A stretch of 45,800 nt of DNA from an uncultured Bacteroides sp. GTDB lineage: Bacteria; Bacteroidota; Bacteroidia; Bacteroidales; Bacteroidaceae. Under the pieces are notes generated by a model. The model saw only the letters and a program-made list of their open reading frames with translations, did no database searches and was not told the DNA's origin. A program made the position numbers and the translations under genes. Below, one piece after another: positions 14,680 through 24,000 of the stretch. The stretch is from assembly GCA_958477465.1 (NCBI GenBank), contig CAUEFX010000031.1, forward strand, positions 1 through 45,800, given 5' to 3'. Numbering within the stretch: the stretch's first letter is position 1; each line of letters starts with the position of its first letter.

Positions 14680-16508
14680 TATCCTATCTTCATTAATACA
14701 TCATCTTCAGAAACAGTATCTCCCGGATTGACGCAAATAGCCGTCACCGTACCACCGAATTCCGCACGGATGGCATTGTAAGTCTTCATGGCTTCCACAT
14801 AGCAGAGCACATCGCCCTCTTTCACGGCATCACCGACTTTCAAGGCCGTCTCCTGTGCATTCTTCACCAGGAAGAATTTTCCTTCCAACGGAGAAAGTAC
14901 ATCTTTCCCCTCTCCTGCCGGAGCAGCGGCAACCGGTGCAACAGGAAGTTCGGCATCACCGTAAGCCACCGTAACCCGATAAGCCTGTCCGTCTACCTGC
15001 ACGGTGAGAGTTTTCGGTTTGGCGTCTTCCAGCGGAGATTTATCCCGGTCGGCACGACGTTTGGCAACATCTTCCAGGAAGTCTTCTTTCGCTTTACCGC
15101 TCTTATAAGCCTCGTACTGTGCGGGATGCATGGCATATTCAAAGAGTTCCTCATCGTCCTGTCCGGTCTCCCACTTCTGTTCTTTCATCAGCTTGCGGTA
15201 TTTGTCGAGCGCATCGGGATAGTTATCTTGCGGGTTACCATCGAAGAACTTACGTCCTTCACGCTCGGCTTTCTCTACAATTTCGGGAGCCAATTTGCCC
15301 GGCAAACGTCCTGCCTTACCCAAAATCATATCCCAAATATCATCAGCAATCATACCCCAACGCTCTTTACCCTTCTCCATAGCGATGACGTTCATCATAG
15401 ACAAATTCTTGACATACTGGCTGAACGGAGTCACCAAAGGAGGGTAACCTACGCGAGGCCATACATAAGCCACTTCATTGAACAGTTTGATAAGCAGCTG
15501 ATCCTGCGTCATAAAGGGCAGATTGTGTTTTGCTTTGTATTTGTTGATAGACTCCAGATTGGTTTCCAGGTCGGCCATAAGGCTACCCATCATACCGCCC
15601 GGCAGTCCGGGAGCAATCAGCAAGGAGTTCATCAGACGGTTTCTCGGGCTGATGTAGAGACCGAGAAAATCATCCATGAATTCCTGTATCAAAGCACGCA
15701 CTTTCATGTAAGCCTCCATGTTGATCTCCGGTACCTGGAATCCTGCATCTTTCAGCATGGCCTGCACACTGAGTAGATCGGCATGTCCGGTTCCCCATGA
15801 AAGCGGTTCCATACCTACATCGATATAATCGCAACCCGCTTCACAGACCTCGAGAATACTTGCCATATTAAAACCGGGTCCGGCATGGCTATGATACTGA
15901 ACAGGTATTTCGGGATGTGTGGTTTTGATATTGGCCACAATCTTACCCAAAGATACCGGACGGCCGATGCCTGCCATATCCTTGATACAAATTTCGTCGG
16001 CACCTAATTTGATCAGTTCCAAAGCCATATTGGTATAATACTCTACCGTATGGATGGGCGAATGGGTAATGCAAAGCGAGCATTGCGAAATCATGCCGGC
16101 ATCGTGAGCGTAGGTGATGGAGGGAGCAATGTTACGAATATCGTTCAATCCGCAGAAAGTACGTGTGATATCGGTGCCCTGAGCTTTTTTAACTTTATAG
16201 AAGAGTTTGCGTACATCGGCAGGAACAGGACTCATGCGAAGCCCGTTGAGAGCACGGTCGAGCATGTGAGTTTGTATACCGGCTTCGTGGAAAGGTTTTG
16301 TCCATTCACGGACAGCACGGTTGGGGTTTTCACCAAATAACAGATTTACCTGTTCAAAACCGCCGCCATTGGTTTCAACACGGGCAAAACATCCCATTTC
16401 AATAATAGCGGGAGCTACTTTAACGAGCTGGTCTACACGGGGTACATATTTTCCGGCACTCTGCCACATGTCTCTGAAAACCAAGCTGAATTTGATTTCT
16501 TTTTTCAT
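14679..16508 (-). CDS. oadA: Decarboxylase alpha subunit, biotin-dependent carboxyltransferase (OadA/5S-like)
   Basis: The 609-residue protein has an N-terminal HMGL-like carboxyltransferase domain (about 1-300), a PYC/OADA middle domain (about 300-470) and a C-terminal biotinyl domain (about 530-609). The domain holds the motif EAMKT with biotin-accepting Lys575, 34 residues from the end, and an Ala/Pro linker before it. The domain order matches oxaloacetate decarboxylase alpha. Two catalytic-site regions differ from the usual family: FRDMWQS replaces the RDAHQS type and YHSHAGPG replaces the HTHCTSG type, while the Lys in ICIKDMAG is kept. It therefore belongs to a divergent subgroup, and oxaloacetate is the likely but not certain substrate. 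It transfers CO2 to biotin, which the beta subunit then decarboxylates with Na+ export. Confidence 0.85.
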   Translation of the reverse strand: MKKEIKFSLVFRDMWQSAGKYVPRVDQLVKVAPAIIEMGCFARVETNGGGFEQVNLLFGENPNRAVREWTKPFHEAGIQTHMLDRALNGLRMSPVPADVRKLFYKVKKAQGTDITRTFCGLNDIRNIAPSITYAHDAGMISQCSLCITHSPIHTVEYYTNMALELIKLGADEICIKDMAGIGRPVSLGKIVANIKTTHPEIPVQYHSHAGPGFNMASILEVCEAGCDYIDVGMEPLSWGTGHADLLSVQAMLKDAGFQVPEINMEAYMKVRALIQEFMDDFLGLYISPRNRLMNSLLIAPGLPGGMMGSLMADLETNLESINKYKAKHNLPFMTQDQLLIKLFNEVAYVWPRVGYPPLVTPFSQYVKNLSMMNVIAMEKGKERWGMIADDIWDMILGKAGRLPGKLAPEIVEKAEREGRKFFDGNPQDNYPDALDKYRKLMKEQKWETGQDDEELFEYAMHPAQYEAYKSGKAKEDFLEDVAKRRADRDKSPLEDAKPKTLTVQVDGQAYRVTVAYGDAELPVAPVAAAPAGEGKDVLSPLEGKFFLVKNAQETALKVGDAVKEGDVLCYVEAMKTYNAIRAEFGGTVTAICVNPGDTVSEDDVLMKIG

Positions 16509-16527
16509 ATTCCTAATTAGTTGTGTT

Positions 16528-16785
16528 TTATAATTTTTCTACTTTCGATACTTTACCCTTGCCATGGGTTACTACATTGACGGCAGCGGTAATGGCAGCC
16601 ATGATATTGCCGGGAATAGCCTCAGGAGCACGTGAAGCCTGTTTGACAGGCACCACTTCTTCCGGAGCGTATTTGTTGACCAGCAAAATCAATAGTTTAC
16701 CCAAATTAATGACGATAAGTAAAATTACGAATACAGTAGCCATACCGACCACCATCAGCAAAAGCGCTGTTTCCAAGTTTTCCAT
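16528..16785 (-). CDS. oadG: Sodium-pumping decarboxylase gamma subunit
   Basis: This small protein (85 aa from the ATG at 16785) has a single N-terminal transmembrane helix (residues about 7-31, LLLMVVGMATVFVILLIVINL) and an alanine-rich cytoplasmic tail (NIMAAITAAVNVVT), the usual form of OadG. The frame stays open upstream for 44 further codons, but those encode a run of hydrophobic residues and would add an unneeded second helix, so the MENLETAL start is preferred. OadG holds the alpha and beta subunits together at the membrane. It is the first gene of the leftward operon, 19 nt before oadA. Confidence 0.85.
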   Translation of the reverse strand: MENLETALLLMVVGMATVFVILLIVINLGKLLILLVNKYAPEEVVPVKQASRAPEAIPGNIMAAITAAVNVVTHGKGKVSKVEKL

Positions 16786-16907
16786 ATAATAAATTATTAG
16801 TAGTTTGATCATTTTCAAAAAAACGTTCGAAATTACCAATAAAAGAAGAAAATATAAAGGAGGAAAAGAATAAAAAAAGCTAAATCGCAATAGAATTAAT
16901 GGATAAT

Positions 16908-17038
16908 AATGTGTCAATGTACCAATTGGAGAATTTTAATAATGTGTTAATATACCAATGTGCCAATCAGCATTCGCTATAACAGCGCAGCTAATTGACA
17001 CATTGACATATTGGCACATTGGCCTATTATTAAAATTC
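16908..17038. repeat. ATTGGCACATTGG-type inverted repeat cluster
   Basis: Between oadG and prfC, arms 16931-16967 and 17010-17038 are imperfect reverse complements. They share ATTGGCACATTGG and TTATTAAAATTC. A further arm at 16908-16927 (TGTGTCAATGTACCAATT) pairs with the ATTGACACATTG copy near 16994. The right arm overlaps the last two bases of prfC's stop. It is a long hairpin, likely a terminator or insulator for prfC. Confidence 0.65.
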
Positions 17039-18604
17039 GCTTGTGAAATGGAATTTGATATTCTTAAAATCTATTTGTGCCATCTGCAATACATAGTTGG
17101 AGTCGGCAAGGAATACATCACGCCCCTCGCGGTCTTTGGCCATGTATTGATATTTGCGTTTCTTGAACGCTTCCAATTCCTCGGGATCCTCGCTTTCAAT
17201 CCAGCAGGCTTTGTAGAGACTTAGCGGCTCCCACCGACATGAAGCGTTATATTCATTGAGCAGACGATATTGGATCACCTCAAATTGGAGTTGTCCCACC
17301 GTACCGATGATTTTGCGGCCGTTGAACTGATTGACAAACAACTGCGCCACACCTTCGTCCATCAGTTGGTCGATTCCCTTGGCAAGCTGTTTCTGCTTCA
17401 TCGGGTCGGCATTCTCTATATATTTGAACATTTCCGGAGAGAAACTGGGCAATCCGCGGAAATGCAATTGCTCGCCCTCTGTCAATGTATCGCCGATTTT
17501 GAAAGTTCCATTATCCGGCAGACCGATAATATCACCGGCATACGCTTCATCAATAGTCGTTTTCCGTTGTGCCATAAACTGGGTAGGTGATGAAAAACGC
17601 ATCATCTTACCATGACGTACGTGCAAATAGGGAGCGTTACGCGTAAACTTACCCGAACAGATTTTACAGAAAGCAATACATGAACGGTGGTTCGGATCGA
17701 TATTGGCCGTAATCTTAAAGACGAATCCGGTAAACTTCGGTTCATCGGGTTTTACCTCACGCTCTTCGGCCTGTACAGGGCGGGGGCTCGGAGCAATTTC
17801 CACAAAACAGTTCAGAAGTTCCTGAACACCGAAGTTATTCAATGCCGAACCGAAAAATACCGGAGCACACTCTCCTGCCAGATAGGCCTCGTGATTGAAT
17901 TCCGGATAAACGCCCTCGATCAGCTCCAGATCACCGCGTAGTTTATCTGCCAGCGCTTCACCAATCTGTTTGTCCAGCTCATCACTGTTGATGTCGACTT
18001 CCACTTTCTCCGTCACCACCTGTTTGGAGGGTTGATAAAGGTCCAGCTTATTCTCATATATATTATATACGCCCTTAAAACGAGCTCCCTGTTCTATCGG
18101 CCAGGAAAGCGGACGTACCTGAATCATCAGTTCCTCTTCCAGTTCATCGAGCAGATCGAACGGATCTTTTCCTTCACGGTCCATCTTATTGACGAAGATG
18201 ATAACCGGTGTATTGCGCATACGGCATACCTCCATCAACTTACGCGTCTGCGTCTCTACACCTTTGGCGCCGTCCACCACAATGATAACACTGTCCACGG
18301 CTGTCAGCGTACGATAAGTATCCTCGGCAAAGTCTTGGTGACCCGGGGTGTCGAGGATGTTGATTTTGTAATCACGGTAGTCAAACTCCATCACGGAGGT
18401 AGTTACCGAAATACCACGCTGTTTCTCGATTTCCATCCAGTCCGAAGTAGCCGTCTTTTTGATCTTATTACTTTTCACCGCACCGGCCACCTGTATCTGC
18501 CCGCCAAAGAGCAACAGTTTTTCTGTCAACGATGTCTTACCTGCATCCGGATGTGCAATAATGGCGAATGTCCGCCTTCTTTGTATTTCTGTATTTTCTG
18601 CCAT
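17030..18604 (-). CDS. prfC: Peptide chain release factor 3
   Basis: This 524-residue GTPase removes RF1/RF2 from the ribosome after peptide release. The G1 motif is AHPDAGKTSL (about 17-26), the switch/G2 region has RGISVTTSVMEF, G3 is DTPGHQDF, and G4 is NKMDREGKDP. Domains 2 and 3 follow, with the RF3-specific AFCKICSGKF and FKYIENADPMKQKQLAKGI. Its length matches E. coli RF3 (529 aa). It lies 8 nt downstream of rfbD in the leftward operon LysE-DUF4924-rfbD-prfC. No unusual substitutions were noticed. The 3' end abuts a repeat hairpin. Confidence 0.96.
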   Translation of the reverse strand: MAENTEIQRRRTFAIIAHPDAGKTSLTEKLLLFGGQIQVAGAVKSNKIKKTATSDWMEIEKQRGISVTTSVMEFDYRDYKINILDTPGHQDFAEDTYRTLTAVDSVIIVVDGAKGVETQTRKLMEVCRMRNTPVIIFVNKMDREGKDPFDLLDELEEELMIQVRPLSWPIEQGARFKGVYNIYENKLDLYQPSKQVVTEKVEVDINSDELDKQIGEALADKLRGDLELIEGVYPEFNHEAYLAGECAPVFFGSALNNFGVQELLNCFVEIAPSPRPVQAEEREVKPDEPKFTGFVFKITANIDPNHRSCIAFCKICSGKFTRNAPYLHVRHGKMMRFSSPTQFMAQRKTTIDEAYAGDIIGLPDNGTFKIGDTLTEGEQLHFRGLPSFSPEMFKYIENADPMKQKQLAKGIDQLMDEGVAQLFVNQFNGRKIIGTVGQLQFEVIQYRLLNEYNASCRWEPLSLYKACWIESEDPEELEAFKKRKYQYMAKDREGRDVFLADSNYVLQMAQIDFKNIKFHFTSEF

Positions 18605-18612
18605 ACTGTAAA

Positions 18613-19467
18613 TTAGTCATTCAATAATGCCATGCAACGCGCAAGGCTCTCTTCCCAATGCGGGATTTCTATATCAAAAGTGGTTTTAATCTTTGTCTTA
18701 TCCAATACGGAATAGGCCGGACGGGGAGCTTTTGCCGGATAATCTGCCGTATGGAGCGGGCGTACTTTGCAGGTGGTAATACCCGCCAGACGATGAATTG
18801 CTTTCGTGAAATCATACCATGAACAGACTCCTTCATCACTGAAATGATAAACTCCCGGCACTATACCTTTATTTATAACAGCATAAATGGCGGATGCCAG
18901 ATCGTTGGCGTAAGTCGGGGTTCCCACTTGATCGAAAACAACCCCGAGGTTATCGCGCTCACGCCCCAAACGTAGCATCGTCTTTACAAAATTATGCCCA
19001 TAGATGGAATAAAGCCATGCCGTACGGATAATAACCGCCTTCTCGCATCCTTCGGTTACCGCCCGCTCTCCTGCCAACTTGGTAGAACCGTATACGGAAA
19101 CCGGGCAAGTGGGCTCGTCTTCATTGTAAGGGGTATGGGCTGTGCCATCGAAAACATAATCCGTAGAGACCTGTATAATGGCAGCACCACGACTTTGTGC
19201 GGCACGCGCCAGATATCCCGGAGCCACATGATTCAGCTTATCACACAATTCACGGTTATCCTCTGCACCGTCTACTGCCGTATATGCAGCACAATTCACG
19301 ATCAGGTCGATTTCATTCTCCGTAACGAACGAACGTACAGCCTGCTCATCACAAATATCCAGTTCCCGGACATCGGTAAAAAAGCAGATGTGTTGCGGGT
19401 TCTCTTTAGCAAGCACCTGCATCTCGTTGCCCAGCTGTCCGTTGGCTCCGGTTACTAATATCCTCAT
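18613..19467 (-). CDS. rfbD: dTDP-4-dehydrorhamnose reductase
   Basis: The 284-residue protein is an extended SDR enzyme that reduces dTDP-4-dehydrorhamnose to dTDP-L-rhamnose using NAD(P)H. Visible motifs are VTGANGQLGNEM (about 5-16), NCAAYTAVDGAEDN, VSTDYVFDG and YGSTKLAGE (Tyr and Lys of the catalytic dyad), then RTAWLYSIYGHNFV and DQVGTPTYA. It usually lies with rfbA/B/C, but here it stands alone between DUF4924 and prfC, so rfbA, B and C must be elsewhere. It starts 3 nt after the end of the DUF4924 gene, so the two are coupled. dTDP-rhamnose feeds capsule or glycoprotein synthesis. Confidence 0.92.
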   Translation of the reverse strand: MRILVTGANGQLGNEMQVLAKENPQHICFFTDVRELDICDEQAVRSFVTENEIDLIVNCAAYTAVDGAEDNRELCDKLNHVAPGYLARAAQSRGAAIIQVSTDYVFDGTAHTPYNEDEPTCPVSVYGSTKLAGERAVTEGCEKAVIIRTAWLYSIYGHNFVKTMLRLGRERDNLGVVFDQVGTPTYANDLASAIYAVINKGIVPGVYHFSDEGVCSWYDFTKAIHRLAGITTCKVRPLHTADYPAKAPRPAYSVLDKTKIKTTFDIEIPHWEESLARCMALLND

Positions 19468-19470
19468 ATA

Positions 19471-20013
19471 TTAATCTTCTAATTTCAATTCACCTTTTTT
19501 ATCCTTGTCGTAGTAATTGGCAAGCAACGAGAGGAATCCACTGATTGCCCCTATCGCCTTGGCCGTTTCCGGACTGATCTCCTTCTTTTGTAAACGAAGC
19601 AACATCACCCCGTACAAAGCCTCAAAACAAGTCTCCAGCTCGGGTTCTTCCTTCTGACCGTTTTTACTGCGCAATTCTACAATAAAAGGAAGCGCTTTAA
19701 AATAAGCGGCATTATAGAACGGAAACTTCGGCGATGCAAGCAAAGCATTGTGTAAATCCGTCAGATTGATAATAACGTTCCGGTTGATCTGCAAATGCCC
19801 TTTCTCACGCACATTCTCATCGCGCATCATGCCGATAAGATTGCCATACCATTCGCGTAGAGCGGGACGTTCTTCCTCCGGATAACGGGCAATGATCGTC
19901 TGTTCTATCCGGTCGGGATCACAATCATTGGCACGGATCAGGTCCTCTATCTGCCACATATATATAAGGTATTCGGCAATATTCTTCTCTTTCAACTGTC
20001 CTGCGATTTTCAT
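19471..20013 (-). CDS. DUF4924 family protein
   Basis: This 180-residue cytoplasmic, mostly helical protein has no signal peptide or membrane span. Recognisable features are the start MKIAGQLKEKNIAEYLIYMW, then IEDLIRAND and a C-terminal IGAISGFLSLLANYY segment, which match the DUF4924 family known only from Bacteroidetes. Its function is not established. It lies between the LysE exporter and rfbD with short spacing (24 nt and 3 nt), so it is expected to be expressed with them. The conservation of this small core operon suggests a housekeeping role, but no specific role can be given. Confidence 0.8.
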   Translation of the reverse strand: MKIAGQLKEKNIAEYLIYMWQIEDLIRANDCDPDRIEQTIIARYPEEERPALREWYGNLIGMMRDENVREKGHLQINRNVIINLTDLHNALLASPKFPFYNAAYFKALPFIVELRSKNGQKEEPELETCFEALYGVMLLRLQKKEISPETAKAIGAISGFLSLLANYYDKDKKGELKLED

Positions 20014-20037
20014 TTCTTCTGTTTTTTCTTTACCTTA

Positions 20038-20694
20038 TTATCCATATATCGATTCACCGAGCAATGTGTACACCAATCCCACAACCGACACCAGCATAAC
20101 AATACTGCCAATGATGCGGTTCAGTATCCAGATACCCCGCAGATTGAATTTCTTACGCACTTTATTAACGAAGAAAGTGATTCCGAACCACCAGGCCAAC
20201 GCACCGATAACGATTGCCAGATAACCGGTAATGGTCTCGAAAAGCAAAACCCCGGGCTGCAGGAAAGCAAAACGGGCAAAAAGGCCTATAAAGAGAAAGA
20301 TTATAAGAGGATTGGAGAGTGTAACGGCAAATGCCGTAACGAAATTATGGAAATAAGAACCTTTGTTGGCGGATGCCGGACGGATAGACTTGACCGGATT
20401 ACTACGGAACGTATAAATTCCGAAGAGAAGCAACATGATACTTCCCAACAATTGTAAATAGAAAATATTCTTATCGATATAATCAAAAATAAAGCTCATC
20501 CCGTATCCGGTAAGAAGTGCGTAGGCAATATCACTTAAAGAAGCTCCCAAACCTGTCACAAAGCCATACCAACGCCCTTTATTCAGGGTGCGCTGAATAC
20601 ACAGGACTCCGACCGGTCCCAATGGAGCAGAGACAATAACGCCGATAGCAAAGCCCTTTATTAATATATCGAGAATTGTTCCTATCTGATTCAT
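20038..20694 (-). CDS. LysE/RhtB family exporter
   Basis: The protein (218 aa from the ATG at 20694) has six hydrophobic segments and the family signature GFAIGVIVSAPLGPVGVLCIQRTL, followed by GLGASLSDIAYALLTGYG and TAFAVTLSNPLIIFLFIGLFA. Members export amino acids or similar small molecules; the substrate here is unknown. The frame extends 41 codons upstream, but that part is Cys/Arg-rich and not membrane-like, so I start at MNQIGT. A GATATTTG box ends only 4 nt before this ATG, so the transcript may have a very short leader, or the real promoter may be further upstream near the 22-bp repeats. It heads the leftward operon. Confidence 0.8.
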   Translation of the reverse strand: MNQIGTILDILIKGFAIGVIVSAPLGPVGVLCIQRTLNKGRWYGFVTGLGASLSDIAYALLTGYGMSFIFDYIDKNIFYLQLLGSIMLLLFGIYTFRSNPVKSIRPASANKGSYFHNFVTAFAVTLSNPLIIFLFIGLFARFAFLQPGVLLFETITGYLAIVIGALAWWFGITFFVNKVRKKFNLRGIWILNRIIGSIVMLVSVVGLVYTLLGESIYG

Positions 20695-20776
20695 GTCGCA
20701 AATATCGCATTTTTTTATGAGACAGTCATAGGTTCTTAACGTTTTTTCGACCGTACCGACAGGATAATCAGAAAAA

Positions 20777-20896
20777 GCACCGTCCTTACACCGCCTGAAC
20801 ACCGTCCTCACACACATAAGAACTGTCTTTACATCACTTGAGCACTATCCTTACATCACTTAAGCACCATCCTTATACCACCCGGACACCATCGGG
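20777..20896. repeat. 22-bp tandem repeat array A
   Basis: Five full and one partial degenerate unit are contiguous, of lengths 22, 23, 20, 22, 22 and 11 nt. Unit starts are 20777, 20799, 20822, 20842, 20864 and 20886. The form is like GCACYRTCCTTACAYCACYTGA. No spacers lie between units, so it is not a CRISPR. It sits in the 365-nt divergent gap between the LysE gene and purL, and its core (AAGGATNGTGC on the leftward strand) recurs in array B. Confidence 0.85.
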
Positions 20897-20961
20897 CAAA
20901 TCCACCCTCAATCCCTCAATGAAAAAAGCACTTATAACTTCCATATACCAATGAATTTGTT

Positions 20962-20969
20962 TATCTTTG
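20962..20969 (+). promoter_or_regulatory. Probable purL -7 box
   Basis: TATCTTTG fits TAnnTTTG and lies 91 nt before the purL start. No clear -33 box at the usual distance. The leader holds a short direct repeat of TCGTAAATCGTAAAT type (about 21024-21053). Confidence 0.55.
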
Positions 20970-21059
20970 CACCGCAAGAAAGAGAGAAAGAAGCCGGTCT
21001 TCAACACCATGAAGAAGCTTTAATCGTAAATCGTAAATTGTAAATCGTAAATATAAAAC

Positions 21060-24000
21060 ATGATTCTTTTTTTCAGAACCCCTTCCAAGAGCGTGATTGC
21101 CGTAGAGAGCAACCACCCGCTCACCCCGGATGATAGTGATAAACTTTGCTGGCTTTTTGGAGAAGCTAAAGCGGAAAGTGAAGAAAACCTGAAAGGCTGT
21201 TTCGTCGGCCCACGTCGCGAAATGATTACCCCCTGGAGTACAAATGCCGTAGAGATTACCCAGAATATGGGTATTGAAGGTATCAGCCGTATCGAAGAAT
21301 ACTTCCCGGTAAAAGACGAAAATGCAGACTACGACCCGATGCTGCAACGCATGTACAAAGGGTTGGATCAGAACGTATTCACCACCAACCGCCAACCGGA
21401 ACCGATTATCTATATCGAAGATCTGGAAGCGTATAATGAAAAGGAAGGACTTGCTCTTTCCAAGGAGGAAATGGACTATCTGAAAAAGGTAGAAAACGAC
21501 TTGGGCCGTAAGCTGACCGATTCGGAAGTCTTCGGCTTTGCACAAATCAACTCGGAACACTGCCGCCATAAAATCTTCGGCGGTACGTTTATCATCGACG
21601 GTGTGGAACAGGAATCTTCCCTTTTCCAGATGATAAAAAAGACCACACAGGAAAACCCCAACAAAATAATCTCCGCCTATAAGGATAACGTAGCCTTTGC
21701 AGAAGGACCGGTAGTGGAGCAGTTTGCACCGGCAGACCATTCCAAACCCGATTTCTTCCAGATCAAAGATATCAAAAGTGTCATCTCACTGAAAGCGGAA
21801 ACACACAACTTCCCTACCACCGTAGAACCTTTCAACGGTGCATCGACCGGTACGGGAGGTGAAATACGCGACCGTATGGGTGGCGGTAAAGGTTCATGGC
21901 CCATTGCCGGAACCGCCGTCTACATGACATCATACCCCCGTACGGATGAAGGACGCCCATGGGAAGAAATCCTGCCTGTACGCAAATGGCTGTATCAGAC
22001 TCCGGAGCAAATTCTGATCAAAGCCTCCAACGGCGCCAGCGACTTCGGCAACAAGTTCGGTCAGCCGCTTATCTGCGGTTCGGTACTGACTTTCGAGCAT
22101 AAAGAGAACAATGAGACATACGGTTACGATAAAGTAATCATGCTGGCGGGCGGTGTAGGCTACGGCACACAGCGCGACTGCCTGAAAGGGCACCCCGAAG
22201 CCGGCAATAAAATAGTAGTGATCGGTGGTGACAATTACCGTATCGGACTTGGTGGCGGTTCGGTATCCTCAGTGGATACAGGCCGTTACAGCAGCGGTAT
22301 CGAATTGAATGCCGTACAGCGTGCCAACGCTGAAATGCAGAAACGTGCCAACAATGTGGTACGCGCCCTTTGCGAAGAAGAGGAGAATCCGGTAGTCTCT
22401 ATCCACGACCACGGTTCGGCCGGACACGTCAACTGTCTGTCGGAATTGGTAGAAGAATGTGGCGGTCTGATCGATATGAGCAAATTACCGATCGGTGACA
22501 AGACACTTTCCGCCAAAGAAATCATAGCCAACGAATCACAGGAACGCATGGGACTTCTTATCAAAGAAGAAGCCATCGAACATGTACGCAAGATTGCCGA
22601 ACGCGAACGCGCTCCGATGTACGTAGTGGGTGAAACGACCGGCGAGCATCGCTTTGCTTTCCAACAAGCCGACGGAGTACGTCCGTTCGATCTGGCGGTA
22701 GACCAAATGTTCGGCTCGTCTCCCAAAACTTACATGATAGACAAAACCGTAGAGCGTCACTATGAGATGCCGGTATATGAACAGTCCAAGCTGCACGAAT
22801 ACCTCACTAACGTATTGCAATTGGAAGCGGTAGCCTGCAAAGACTGGTTGACAAACAAGGTGGACCGTTCCGTAACAGGAAAGGTAGCCCGTCAGCAATG
22901 CCAGGGTGAATTACAGTTGCCACTGAGCGATTGCGGTGTCGTAGCACTGGATTATCGCGGAGAGAAAGGTATCGCCACCTCCATCGGACATGCCCCGCAA
23001 GCGGCATTGGCCGATCCGGCAGCCGGCTCTATCCTCTCTGTCAGCGAAGCGCTGACCAATCTGGTATGGGCGCCGATGGCCGAAGGTATGGACAGCATTT
23101 CATTGTCTGCCAACTGGATGTGGCCCTGTCGTTCTCAAGAGGGTGAAGATGCCCGTCTGTACACAGCCGTCAAGGCATTAAGTGATTTCTGCTGTGCTCT
23201 GCAAATCAATGTACCGACAGGAAAAGACTCTTTGTCCATGACTCAGAAATACCCTAACGGTGAGAAAGTAATTTCTCCGGGAACCGTAATTGTTTCTGCC
23301 GGTGGTGAAGTTTCCGACATTAAAAAAGTAGTTTCTCCCGTACTGGTAAACAATGAGAAGACAACACTTTATCATATAGACTTCAGTTTCGATGCACTGA
23401 AACTGGGTGGTTCTGCCTTTGCACAGTCATTGGGCAAAGTAGGTGATGAAGTACCTTGCGTACAGGATGCCGAATATTTCCGCGATGCTTTCCTGGCTGT
23501 ACAGGAACTAGTGAAGAAAGGCCTGATCCTTGCAGGACACGACATCTCGGCAGGCGGTATTATCACCACCCTGCTCGAAATGTGCTTCGCCAATATGGAA
23601 GGCGGTCTCGACATCAACTTCGACAAGATGAAAGAAACCGATATGGTAAAAATCCTCTTTGCCGAGAATCCGGGTATCGTTATCCAAATAGCCGACAAGC
23701 ATAAAGAAGAGGTGAAAAAGATTCTGGAAGATGCCGGCGTAGGATTCATCAAGATAGGTAAACCGACCGATGAACGCCACATCCTGGTATCGAAAGACGG
23801 AATTACTTACCAATTCGGTATCGATTATATGCGTGACGTATGGTATGCTTCCTCTTATCTGCTCGACCGCAAGCAGTCCATGAACGGCTGTGCCAAGAAA
23901 CGTTTTGAGAATTACAAGATGCAACCGTTGGAATTCGCTTTCATGCCGGACTTCAAAGGAAAGTTTTCCCAATACGGCATCACTCCGGACCGTCGTACTC

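Noticed and set aside
15126..15776. 216-codon antisense frame over oadA
   Set aside because: oadA fits the family over its whole length; no motif was seen in this frame.
18032..18616. 194-codon rightward frame over prfC
   Set aside because: It is the complement of RF3's conserved GTPase region; no independent features.
20777..20896. CRISPR array at the 22-bp repeats (also 40581-40750)
   Set aside because: The units touch each other without spacers and are degenerate; there are no cas genes in the window.
20961..21740. 259-codon leftward frame overlapping the purL start
   Set aside because: It is a Phe/Val-rich shadow of purL and crosses the purL promoter and leader; no family features.
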